Below, in pieces: positions 18,935-29,898 of a DNA stretch of 64,000 nucleotides. Numbering within the stretch: position 1 is the first letter of the stretch; each line of letters opens with the position of its first letter. This DNA comes from Guillardia theta CCMP2712 (Eukaryota > Cryptophyceae > Pyrenomonadales > Geminigeraceae), in NCBI RefSeq assembly GCF_000315625.1, contig NW_005434673.1:1003650-1067649 (forward strand). The letters run 5' to 3'. Below the pieces are notes generated by a model. It did no database searches, was not told the DNA's origin, and saw only the letters and a list, made by a program, of their open reading frames with translations. The position numbers and the translations under genes were made by a program.

Positions 18935-21744
18935 TCAAGAAGATCTTTGTCCGCCTTGCATCTGTTGATGTGTTACAGGTTTCCTTCCCTGCACTGAGTT
19001 CTTGGCAGTATAGCTCCCCCGATTGTCTCTTCCATGATTGCCAGTTATTGCTGCATTTCCTTGAGAGTTGACACGCCTCCGACCTCGCTGAGAGATAGTC
19101 TGCTGGTCTCCTTCTTTCAAATTAGTCTGCTTCCCTGCCGCCTGAGAGATCCTCTGCTTGGCTGCTCCCCGCGAGTTGCCCTTGTCACTCAGGTTACTCG
19201 CTTGTTGCTCGACATTCTCGTTCATCACGACATTCGTCGGTTCTGCTTTCTTTTCCAAGTCCACAGGTTGCACATTCACGAGGCCCTTGAGGTTCAGCAG
19301 CAACTTCCGGTCCTGTTCCAATGCTTGCTGACTCTTGACCTCCTTGCCTTTACTTGCTTGCTCGAAATTCTTTGGACCGGAAGAGGGCTGAACTCCGGTC
19401 GTCACCTTGCCGTTGTTGGCTGCCTTGCCCTGGACGGCTCCATCCGCTGGCCTTGGTTTCATCTTTACGCCTTCTTCTTCCACTTCATCAATCTGTTCTT
19501 GCGAGGTGGGTTCTAACGAGCACTCGCTGTCTTTCAGAAACGCGTATTTTACCTAGAACAAAGTTCGTTTCAACAAAATCTCGTGACAACAGCGAGAATG
19601 ATGACAGCGAAGCATTCGAGCCGAAAGAATCTTATGTGTACTAACCGTCAATTGGTCCTTTGAGCCAAAGTTCCACTTCCGCTTGTTCTCTTTGTCATTC
19701 AGGTACGATTTCACGAAGAGATGAAATTCCTATCATTATGGTGAGCATCTTTGGAGCAGAATCACCACAACTACCTCTTGCTGTCCTGTCTCAATTTTCA
19801 GTGTCGGATCAGCCCCTACGGTTACCGGAGGAGTGACCTCGTACTTTGTGATACGAGACACATGGATTATCATCCTGCGACTCTGCTTGCAAGCCTGCAT
19901 GCTGATGCGCAATGGATGCTCTTGCCCGTATCTCTGTATCACTTCATGCAGGATATGCGAAACGATCTTCATAGACTGAGCTGAAGGTGAGCTGTAGACG
20001 ACAGACTGGAGAGCCCTCTCACCTCATCGAAGAAGAATCTACCCATCTGCGGTGACCCGTAGAGCAGAGTGTCCATATAATCCAGCGTGATATATTGGAA
20101 CCCAAAAATTTCCTGAGAACCAACAGCTTAAATGAAGGGTTCATTTGGTAGAGGATAGCCTACCTGAGTGTTGTGATATGTTACAAATGCACCATCCATC
20201 GCACCGATTCTGAGCTGGCACGAGTACTTCAAGAAGGCAGATCGGAGCATGTCATACAACTCTCGTTCAAACGAGTGCCACAGGCCGTATTGTTGGGTGA
20301 TGCGATAGTCAGTGAAGTGAAGGTGGCATTCCTCAGAGGGGATGTCAGGGAGTATATTGTAGCAATTGCGGATAGCGTGAGTGGCCCTTGTCTTGAGATC
20401 GAAGATCTTGTTCTTTCCCAGAACACAGTCCAACTAGGAGAGAATGATCACAATCTAAACCCTAGAAAGACAAGAATTTACCTGCGAGCGTAACATAATG
20501 CCGTTGCTGATAGAGAAATTGTACGCTCCGAGCAAGAGCTCCTCTGGGAATTCAGGCATTTCGTCGCTTCCCAGCGGTTTCAACATCAGCGAGTTGAAGG
20601 TTTTCTTGTCCATGGTCAGCATTCTCTCCATCGCCTTCCCCAAGTCCATCAAGATCTTGTTCCTCTGTTCTTTCTCGTTCTCAGCATTGATGCACATTAT
20701 TCCGTTGTGCGGGATCAGATGGACTACGGCAGGTTTCAACCTGATCGTGGATGTGAACTGATTGGGCATGTTTCGAAAGGCAGAAGAAAATTTGGAAATG
20801 TCCACCGGCTTCCAGTTGGAGAGCAGCTGGGGTATCGAATCAGCACACCGTCTCCTCTACCACAGCAGCAACAACTCACCATGTACGCGTGCGAGTACAA
20901 CCCCGAGATCGAGCTGGTAGAGGCCTGAAATGATGCTCCGTGTTCGGCAGCGAGTTTGTTGAGCTTGGCATCTTGAGACGGAGGGATGAAAGGAGGGATC
21001 CCGGCCCAATTTATCTCATCTGGCTGCGCGATCTTCTTGAGGAAGCTGTCAAAGTGGGCCCCACGGAACTTGCTCGAGAGCGGCACGGGAGTCTCGGTCT
21101 TGGTGCTGATAATCTTCGAGAGCCCATGGGCAAGCTCGGGTACCTCAGCGTCCGGGCCGTGGGCCTCAATTAATTGGAAGCCAACAGGTTTTGGGAGAGC
21201 ATTCCACGTCACGTCCGAGGGGACATACCTCTTCGGCGTGTCCCTCGACAGGTTGTCGCGAGACTTTCGGGCAGTCTTGATGCTGCTGCGGTGCTCCTTC
21301 AGCCATTGCGCTGCCGCTGCTTCCGCTGCCGTCCCTCTGCTGTCCCCCTGCCCGCTAGAGCTCCTGCCGGCACCCTTGACTTCGCAAATTTCGGAGCCTC
21401 CAGTGCCTGACTTCTGATACGAGAACAAAGGCTCCGGAAGTCGGAAAATTCTGAACAAAGAGAAGAGTTCAGAGCGAGACGATTTACCCTGCTTCGCTTG
21501 CTCCGCCTGCGTCGTCTGGTCCTCTTGCTGCCAGCCGACCATCACTGTTCAAACGAGGAGAGGAAACATGTCAACGTACCCCAGACGAGACTTCAACTTT
21601 CGCTGGTTCTTGTCTTGTACTGCTCTCCACCGGTGCATTTGATCCGCTTTGATTGCCTGACTGAGCGGCAAGGAAGGCGAGGAATCTTCTCTCGCTAGCC
21701 GCCCATGGTAGGACACATTTCCTGAGGGCGCTCTTCAGCATCAT
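18935..21744 (-). CDS. PET127: Pet127-family mitochondrial RNA-processing protein
   Basis: Exon 1 (21580-21744) starts MMLKSALRKCVLPWAASER, a basic amphipathic mitochondrial presequence. Later exons rebuild the Pet127 block in order: YVPSDVTWNALPKPVGFQL, WAGIPPFIPPSQD, SSISGLYSHAYM joined to LLSNWKPVDISKF, GKAMERMLTMDKKTFN, SNGIMLRSQ joined to LDCVLGKNKIFDLKTRA, ERELYDMLRSAFLKYSCQLR, MDGAFVTYHNTQ joined to FGFQYITLDYMDTLLYGS, and a hydrophilic C terminus ending at 18935. D...FDLKTR fits a PD-(D/E)XK nuclease centre. Yeast Pet127 is a membrane-associated mitochondrial protein reported as a 5'-to-3' exoribonuclease for RNA maturation and turnover (from memory). An algal copy suggests the same RNA role. 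The last about 180 residues are low-complexity and not conserved as far as I can see. Confidence 0.88.
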
Positions 21745-22298
21745 CCTGTGCTGGGATTCAAGATGTCCTCAGATCCTATCTTGCAGTAAATGTGGGTTCT
21801 ATCAGACTCAGAGAGCAGGTGGTTCCTCCGATGTGCAGCTGCAAACTTCGTACTGTCCCTGCACCACGGTTGTAAAGTCCAAATCTTACACAAAATCCGC
21901 TGACAGGTTGAACATGAACAAGCTATCAGGGGCTTTTGGATCCTCGTTTCTACTGGATGACGTTATGAAGTCCCTTGCTTGTCTTGCTCCTCGTTCCGCC
22001 CCCTCCTCGCCTTCTTCTCTCGCCTCTTCCCCTGCTCCTGCCTTCGCAGCCCTGCATAACAGCGGTTCACGTGCCCACATCAGACACTAATGAAAGACCC
22101 CCCGGTGGGGTGGGGTGGAGGTCAGGATGGGGGTCAAGGGGTTGTGAGTCCTAGGCAAATTCGTGCTAAAAGTCCCCAGGTGGGTGGGTTATGATGCCCA
22201 ACCCCCCTGGGGTGGGTACAGCTTCAGAGGTAGAACGACTGGGGGTGATTTTGTGGGTTTGCCAGGGTGGGGGGTGGGGAAAAGCAAAACTTCACATC
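21745..22298. other. Divergent promoter region with GGGG-rich patch
   Basis: Between Pet127 (-) and the SDR (+). About 22095-22290 is rich in GGTGGGG/GGGGGT runs like the dispersed GGGGTA family and reaches to within about ten bases of the SDR start codon, so it must include its leader. Confidence 0.45.
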
Positions 22299-23950
22299 AT
22301 GCAGCGACTGGCAGGGAAGGTTGCAATAGTGACCGCGTCCACTGCAGGTGACAAGGAGGAGGGGAGAATGGGGAGGAGAGGAGGAGAGAAGAGAGTGAGA
22401 AAGAGCGAACCGAGTTGCCATCAGTGCATGTGATCTGGAGAAGACTTGTTGAGGAAGGAGTAATGAAGTAGAAATGCGGTTTCGGAAGGGGCGCAACGAG
22501 ATGTGGGAGGTGGAATTGAGAGACAAAACTCTATGAAAACAATCATCTGTTTCTAGGAGTAGATTTATTGACGATATACGATACAAAGCACTTGTTCCTG
22601 GTGCGCTCAACGCTGTTTGATAGCTGTAGTGGGCCGAAATCTCTACTTTCGCAAACTGACGACGGACAAACTAGGGATCGGACTTGGCATTGCCAGAAGA
22701 CTTGCTCAAGGTTGAACCAACCTTCTCTGTTTCTCAATGTTGAGCTTGTTTGGTCTTCGCAGAGGGAGCAGGAGTTATGATATGCTCCCGTAAACTTGAG
22801 AATGTCCAAAAAACAGTGGACATGCTGCGATCGGAGAACCTCAAAGTGGAAGGAATTCCTTGTCATGTGGTCGGTTGCTCATCAAGATACAAACATGTGA
22901 AGCACAGATGACACGATGTTCACTCAGGGAAAGGCTGAAGATCGTGAGAACCTCATCAAGGCAACTTTGGACAAGTTCGGTACGACTAAGTCCTGGCAGA
23001 CGCCGACCATGCACATGACACAAGGCGTGACAGGAGGAAGGATCGACGCGCTTGTCTCGAACGCGGCAGTGAACCCCGGTGTGATGTGCAAGTGGGCATG
23101 AAGAAGAGCTCACTACTTGCTCTCACAGCGTACGGGCCCCTTCAAGAAATGAGCGAGTCGCAGTGGGAGAAAATATTTGATATCAACGTGAAATCGGTCG
23201 CTCCGTGATGGACCTCTGTGCCCTGAGAGATTATGTTGATCTTGAACTCTGCAGGCTTTTCTCTTGTCAAAGGAAGTCATTCCAGTGATGCAGCAGGTAA
23301 AGGAAGCCGCTCTTTGACACGAGGGTACCCTAAAACTCGATTGAAATAGCAAAAGTCGGGTTCTATTGTCATGGTTTCCTCCATTGCTGCATACACGGCT
23401 ATCGAGGGACTAGGCGCATACTCAATCAGGTGAGTGTCACTCTCCCATGCCGAAGAGATTGTCACTGGTGCTCAGCAAAACTGCTCTGCTCGGACTTTCC
23501 AAGGTCATTTGCAAGCTCGAAGCAAAGCAAGAGGGTTTATTCATCACAGGTCATTGCGCATGAGCAAGCTCAGTACGGCATCCGCTGCAACTGCATCGCT
23601 CCTGGAATCGTCAAGGTGAAAGCTCCTTCTCGAGCCAACCAGAAAGTGCCGACCCACTTGTTTACAGACACATTTCTCTGAAGCTCTCTGGACTGATCAG
23701 AAAGTGCACGACAAAGTCGTTAGACAGGCAGATCGTCGTTGGCTTGCTCATACCTGCTGACGAGGCTGGCAGGTCCCATTGAGAAGATTCGGAGAAGCAG
23801 AGGATATCGCAGGTGCCGCTGCGTTTCTCTGTTCAGCCGACAGCAGCTATGTACGCGTTCATTTGCACTTTGGTGAGAGTCTGAGTCAACTGTCAGATGA
23901 CTGGGGAGACCATGGTGATCGCTGGAGGAATGCTTCCTGCAAAGATCTAG
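22299..23950 (+). CDS. DHRS4-like short-chain dehydrogenase/reductase with PTS1-like tail
   Basis: About eleven short exons (first 22299-22347, 22675-22710, 22763-22869, 22928-) close in phase to a classical SDR. The Rossmann Gly-rich loop is TASTAG-IGLGIA; then come the NNAG equivalent VSNAAVNP, the catalytic Ser in SIAAYTA, and Tyr/Lys in YSISK rebuilt across an intron. RCNCIAPGIVK, RRFGEAEDIAGAAAFLCS and MTGETMVIAGG follow. The order and wording follow DHRS4, an NADP(H)-dependent peroxisomal carbonyl/retinal reductase. The protein ends AKI, close to the peroxisomal PTS1 consensus (SKL-like), so peroxisomal import is plausible but weaker than with SKL. The start is the Met that opens the nucleotide-binding strand; there is no targeting presequence. 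Confidence 0.88.
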
Positions 23951-24381
23951 AACTGTCTGACAGCCAAGACTAGAAATGGAAATCTTGTGACGTGTTTGTA
24001 TGGCAGACTTGCTTCATCTTAGTTAGAGCAGCGCACTGGGTAATGAATACAGCAACACTACCCTCACGATACGATCTGTCTGAGGCTGACTCGCCTTGGT
24101 GTCATGACGGAGTTCCGCGCAGTCGGGCGGCTACAGCCCCTCATGTTTACCACATGGCCCCTATACTATAGCTGACCCGGTTATAGCTCCCTTGCGACAA
24201 TACGAAAGGGTGTGCTTTCAGTCCATCGAAACAATGCATCTACCATCTCCACCGGACAATGATCCGAAAGGACACGATTTCAAGAGATGCTGTCTGTAAC
24301 CTCGTGCAACTTCTTCTGAGGGGGTGGGTGGGTGAGAGGCCTCGATAATCTTTCTGCGCTTCCTCGTCCCTAGCGCCTGCC
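23951..24381. other. Intergenic, nothing recognised
   Basis: About 430 bp between two plus-strand genes. No repeats or coding signal stand out. Confidence 0.4.
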
Positions 24382-24900
24382 ATGTCCCTGCCCCAAACCT
24401 ACCACGTCGTCTATCCCCGCAGAAGTACCTCCCAGCTCGCTCTCCACAGAAAGCCCAAGATCTACATCACCTCCAACAAGATCCAAAGCCTTTTCCACCT
24501 CCGTCAAACTGACGCCGCCAGGATGCTGGTACCTTGCTCTCCTCCTCTCCTCTGCCACGCCCCCCCCCCCCCCCCCCCCTCATAACGACAGACCGAGAGA
24601 GCTGACTCATGTCCTACTCTACAGGGCATCTCTTTAACCGCGCTCAAGAACGCGTGCAAGCGGTTGCGGATACCCAAGTGGCCTTACAAGCGGACCTCCG
24701 ACAGCGGCGATGATCACAACGGCGCGAGGGACGCACAGAGCGGCTCGTCCTCCTCAACAGCCCCTCCTGCCCCATCGTCGTCCTTGACGTCGGAGAAGGG
24801 CGAGAGAGAGAGCACACACGGCAGGACATGGACGGGAGGGCGAGGAGGACCGGGGATGGAGACATTGCTTGAGGAGGCCCTTGAGCACGCGGGCTGCTAA
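24382..24900 (+). CDS. Short RWP-RK domain protein
   Basis: Two exons, 24382-24528 and 24625-24900, with a phase-0 intron that contains a C run. The 140-residue product has an RWP-RK domain at about residues 35-75: LFHLRQTDAARML joined to GISLTALKNACKRLRIPKWPYKR. It is a helix-turn-helix DNA-binding fold with the signature written KWPYKR in place of RWPxRK. RWP-RK proteins (NIN-like and RKD) act in nitrogen responses and gamete control in green plants and algae; algae also carry short ones of unknown role. The tail is Ser/Gly-rich and ends ETLLEEALEHAGC. A decayed copy of the 3' end lies 0.85 kb downstream. Confidence 0.85.
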
Positions 24901-25699
24901 TGGTCGGGTGAGCAACAGAGCATTCCGTCGCCTGGAGTGAGAGGGGAAGGCAGGATAGATGTTTAGATAGAAACTGTTAGTGTGCTATAGTATAGTTGTG
25001 TTCCTTTACCAGCAGATGTACTGATGGAGCAAACCGCTGAAGATGTGTTGATAAGAGGAAGTAACTAATTGAGTGTCATGATTTCAAAAAAACGGGAGAA
25101 ACTGAACAGCGCGACAACTGATAAGACTGATCAGCTTCTCATGAGCGTAAATTTCAAATCGATTGTTCAGAGTCGTCTAATCCTGAACTTCACACGCCGC
25201 CGCGGCTGTGGAAGCACTGCCAGCAGGTGGAGCAATGCCGAAGGGAGGAGAAGAGCGTTCGAGGAGGCTGCCAGATCATCCTTTCGATGATCTGAGAGTA
25301 TTGCGACTCAAATAAGCTTGGGCTTGGATCAATGCTTCTCGCAGTGATAATCGATGACATGTCATCGCGATCGACTGAGTGGGTTTGCTCATTTGTGACA
25401 ATCAGGCTGGGATCTCAAATGTCATGCTACTAGCGTGCTATTAGACAGTAAGGAGTTGAACAACCGTACTGAGACATTCGCTAATGCAGCTACTGCCAAT
25501 CTCGGCTCAACGTTCACAACCTATTTGATCTGAGGCTTTGCGTAGAAACTGTCTTCTGTTCACAAAGCTTGTAATTCGGCTTCGATCTGAATGCTGAAGG
25601 CATTTCATACATTTCCATGACTGCCTATGAATCAACTTCGATGCACAGAATCTGCAATACACGATGGCACTCGGATCTCTTAGTGTGTGGCCCGGGAGA

Positions 25700-25785
25700 T
25701 CTCGTCGGGGAGGGGGCGCTGCTGCGGATCAGACTGACATACAGTTGCTCTAGGAGGCTCTGGAGCACGCGGGCGACTAATCAGC
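25700..25785 (+). pseudogene. Degenerate 3' fragment of the RWP-RK gene
   Basis: About 25753-25783 reads GGAGGCTCTGGAGCACGCGG and onward to a TAA, matching the 3' end of the RWP-RK gene (GGAGGCCCTTGAGCACGCGG, stop at 24900) with a few changes. Upstream the GGGGAGGGG context is also loosely alike. The frame is not maintained. Confidence 0.5.
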
Positions 25786-25789
25786 CTGG

Positions 25790-25847
25790 GAGTATGACTG
25801 CGAGGAAAGACATACAAGGAGTATGACTGCGAGGAAAGACATACAAG
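25790..25847. repeat. 29-bp perfect tandem duplication
   Basis: The unit starting GAGTATGACTGCGAGGAAAG occurs twice back to back (25790-25818 and 25819-25847), a recent local duplication. Confidence 0.9.
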
Positions 25848-26449
25848 CGTTTTAGTGAAAATTCCGAAGCTTGGCAGGCTGTCCGGTCACAGATTGATCC
25901 AACTGTGATTACTTTTCACACCGTAGTTGCGCTGCAACCATGAGCTTAGACGGACCTGTTAGTGCAAGAGGCATCAGATCAGTAAAGAACTCGAGAGCTT
26001 GTGGTGCTTGCAAGTTACCAGTCATGCCAGTCATATGGCCGCAGGGGGACGAGCATCAGTCAAGTCAGCACTAAAAGCTAGATTCACTCAGATCCGGGTC
26101 CATTGATTCGATGGGACGGTCGCCTAGTACCGTAGGCTCCGAGTGAATTAACTAAAACCCGTGCCCTCGTGACCTCTGGCTCCCTTGAAGTCTGAAAGGA
26201 CATCATTTCGAGCCGTCTCGCCCTCACTATCCGTGATACTATGATATCGCATCCTTTGAGGGGCTCAGTCACTTGAGTTGATCAGAGCAGCGCACCGTCT
26301 CACACTAAAATAATTCACGTTTCAAGTCTTACAGGAGAGTTTTGTTTACTCGGGGCTATCTGACTGGCACGGCTGGCATGCGATCCATCAGTAGTAAAAA
26401 CAATACTTCAAGTAACCAGCCCCGCTGTCCCTGATCGGCGATCGGATCC

Positions 26450-26525
26450 CAGTGTGACTAAGGACTGAGTCCGACCGTACCGGCGTGGCCCGCCGGGCCC
26501 GGGCAGGGCCCGGCCCGGTACTGTT
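26450..26525. repeat. GC-rich dispersed element copy
   Basis: GGCCCGCCGGGCCCGGGCAG follows ACTGAGTCCGACCGTACC and ends CCCGGCCCGGTACTG. The same motif style occurs near 7000, 9450, 44150 and 55550. Confidence 0.5.
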
Positions 26526-26574
26526 ATTATTAATGAACATCCTGTAACGTTTCATAACGATTGGGAACCGGAGC

Positions 26575-28051
26575 ATGTCGGGGTTGCAGGAGGCGCTAGT
26601 AGCAGCGGGCGGGGAGGAGGAGAAGGAGAGACTCCTGCTCCTGCGACGATGGAAGGACTCCATGTCCTTCCTCACTGAAGATCAGCGATCCTTCTGCATC
26701 CTCCTCTCCTCGTCTGACCCAGACTTTGTGCTCAAGACGTCATCGCCGCTGAAACTCAGTTTCACCCTTCCCGCTTCTTATCCAGCAGTGCCATGCCAGG
26801 TCTGTCTCCTGAACGAAGACATACCTTCGCACATTCGTGTCCTTGTTGACAAGGCCATCAATGCCGAGGCTAAGAAGCTGGCGGGGAAGACGATGGTTTG
26901 CTCCTGTCCTGTCTCGTCCTGTTCTCACCTGCAGCAGGTGCGCGAGCTTCTCAAGTGGTTCGACAACAACACATCCACAATCTTCCAATGTGCTCTGGAT
27001 GTTCACAACGCAAGGACGCAAGTCACCCCGCCAAGAAATGCTACCGCTCCTTCTCCTTCTCCCTGGACGCCCGAGGAGCAGAAGCTGCTGGAGGCCGCCA
27101 TGAAGGAATTCCCGAGCACCATGGAGGCGAGCGAACGCTGGGCGTGCATTGCTTCCAAGGTAGCTGGAGGGAGCAGATCCTTGTCCGACTGATCGCTGGG
27201 GCAGGTGCCGGGGAGGACGAAGAAGGACTGCATTGAGAGGTTCAAGGAGCTCAAGAAAGCGTTGCAAGCCTCCAGCAGCAAGTCGCAACCAGCACCGAAG
27301 GAATCCAAGGAGGAGGAGGCAAAAAGTGAGCAGGAACAGACCAAGACATCTCATGAAGGATCCTCTTCCTCCCAGCGTGAGTGGACGAAGCAGGAGCAGC
27401 AGGCTCTGGAGTCTGCCCTCCAGGTTCGGGCTGTAGCGCTCGGACGTTCCTCCTGGTGACTGAGATTTGCGAAGGAGTTTCCATCGAGCATGGAGCGCAA
27501 AGAGAGATGGACCAAGATTGCAGCGAGAGTTCAGACTCGTTCTATGCAAGAATGCTTCTATCGCTACAGAGTATGATGTTGGCAATGATGAAGAGGTTAT
27601 GTTGATGGTGGTGTTTATCATAATCCTGATCATGATCGTGATCGTGAGGAGGAGTTGGTGGTGCGATGAGTGAGTGGGAGAGGCATGAGAATGAAGATGT
27701 GGGATGGAGGGTTGACGAAGATGCTCTACTGATGTGCGACACGGGAAGGATCTGAAGAGGATGCTTGAGGAACAACTCGTCCAGGCTGCCAAGCAGGTGA
27801 CTCTCGCTACTGTGATGTTGATTCACAATGAGCAACTTGTTGGTTTTGTAGCAAATCAAGATAGAGAAGACCGACAAGAATCAGAAACAATCAGCTCAGG
27901 CAAACTCACTCTCTGCATCCTTTCACTTCACGATTGAGACGGAGGAGACCTCGAGAGCGAAGGTTCGTGTCCCCTCTTCAACCCTTCGTCCGTGATCCTT
28001 TCTCAGGAAGATAAGGGCGAAACCGACAGCGAAGAAGAGGACGACGACGAT

Positions 28052-28089
<38 letters not shown>

Positions 28090-29256
28090 AACTTCTAGTG
28101 AGGACGGGGACGGGGCACCACGATCGCACATCCACTACCTCGGTGAACAGGTTGCGCGGGAGAGCTCGACTGATTTTCTCGCCCCCACAGACACACAAGA
28201 TGGGGCCGACGCGCTGGCAAACCTGACGAGCCATCACAGGTTTACGTTGGAGGGAAGGAGTGAAGGAGCGCTGACGAGGGAGGCAGGGGAATCCAACTGA
28301 AACTCAACGACCTCCTCCTGCTGGGCGTAAGCTTTGCTCAAGTCTCACTGATCAGGGTGCAGTGTGCTTGCAAGCGGTGATGTCGGGCTGAGGGGAGGGG
28401 GGGGCGGCTGATCGTTGTGAGAGCAGGTGCAGTCTGAACTTGGACGTCAAGGGGGGCAGGCGCTCGACCTTCGATGAGGACTGTACTCGATGCAGGATGA
28501 TGCAATCGTTCGGTTTTCGACCAGACGTTCTGCATGCTAACAATAACTGTTGCGGGTGATGATTTCTACTCCTCCTCCTCCCCCCCCCTCCTCTGCGAGC
28601 AGCACCGCGATCGCAACCACCTCTAGCATATATCGTCGTCGTCGTCGTCGTCATCATCATCGTCATCATCATCGTCATCATCATCATCTTCTTCTCCTTC
28701 TTCTTCTTCTTCTTCTTCACCACCGCCACCACAATTCCCATCTTTCTTATTCTTTTGCAGATATATCGATGCTGAGGGTGTTGTTATCGTGGATCTTCTT
28801 CCCCTGGATCTGTGGGTCTCTTGCAGCAGTTGCAACTCAGAATCCGTCAGTCTCTCCTCCTCCTCCTCCTCCTCCTCCTCCTCCTCCTCCTCCTCCTCCT
28901 CCTCCTCCTCCTCCTCCGTCCTCCTCTTCCTCCTCCTCTCCGTCCTCCTCTTCCTCCTCCTCTCCGTCCTCCTCCTCCTCCTCCTCTCCGTCCTCCTCCT
29001 CCTCCTCCTCTCCGTCCTCCTCCTCCTCCTCCTCTCCGTCCTCCCCCCTTCTTTCTTCTTCCTCCTCATTCATCCTCTTCTCGTTCCGACTTTATCCTCC
29101 CTGATCATATTCCTCCTGCTCAGCCCCTCTTCTTTCAAATTGCCTCCTCCTCTCGTACCGACTGAGCTCTGCAGATGGTCAAGGGATTGAGCAGGGGAAG
29201 GAGAAACGAGTTGACTTGTTTCAACTGCCACCAGAAAATGACCATCGGGTAGCCTG

Positions 29257-29291
<35 letters not shown>

Positions 29292-29314
29292 TCCGCTGCT
29301 CCTGCTCCTGCTCT

Positions 29315-29368
<54 letters not shown>

Positions 29369-29826
29369 AATCTGCCCTCCACTTCATTTCGTCTCTGCCG
29401 CTCTCTCCTCTGATCGTCTTGCAGCTATGGTGACCCTGGCTTCACCAAAGTCGGTCCGAGCGAGAGCGCGCAGACAGGAGAGGGCAAGAGGAGCAAAGGG
29501 GAGACAAAGGAGAAGAAGAAGGATTTGCTAGAGCTGGTCCCCGGGAAGCCTCTGCCGGATCGGGGGGCATGCGAGCACTACCGGCGATCCACGTGAGCCC
29601 ACAGAGTAGAGGAAGAGAAAGTGGAGGCGATTGAAGGGGGAGGAATCGATGGAGGGGAGGGGGAGGGGGAGGTGAAGGTGCAGAGGGAGGAGGGAGGAGA
29701 AGGGAGAAAGAGAACGCACAGACTTGCATCCTGATGTTTGAGCAGCCGATGGTTGCGGTTCCCCTGCTGTGGGAAAGCGTATCCGTGCGACATTTGCCAC
29801 GAGAAGGTCTATCATAACCTTCACTT

Positions 29827-29898
<72 letters not shown>

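Larger units (their letters stand above)
24901..26574. other. Intergenic region with duplicated debris
   Basis: No intact gene was recognised in 1.7 kb. It holds a decayed copy of the RWP-RK 3' end (about 25700-25785), a 29-bp tandem duplication (25790-25847) and a GC-rich dispersed element (about 26450-26525) just before the next start codon. Confidence 0.5.

Noticed and set aside
21833-22090. 85-codon plus frame (MQLQTSYCPC...) as a first exon of the SDR
   Set aside because: The SDR already starts at a natural Met before its Rossmann fold, and no in-phase splice link was found.
28301-28560. Treating the CHY zinc-finger part as a separate gene starting here
   Set aside because: No suitable Met exists, whereas exons 6-9 join in phase from the RWD-SANT part and restore the family motif order.
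28550-29190. Poly-Ser, poly-Pro, poly-Leu and poly-Glu frames
   Set aside because: They read through microsatellite introns of the CHY gene; splice sites at both sides restore the zinc-finger frame.
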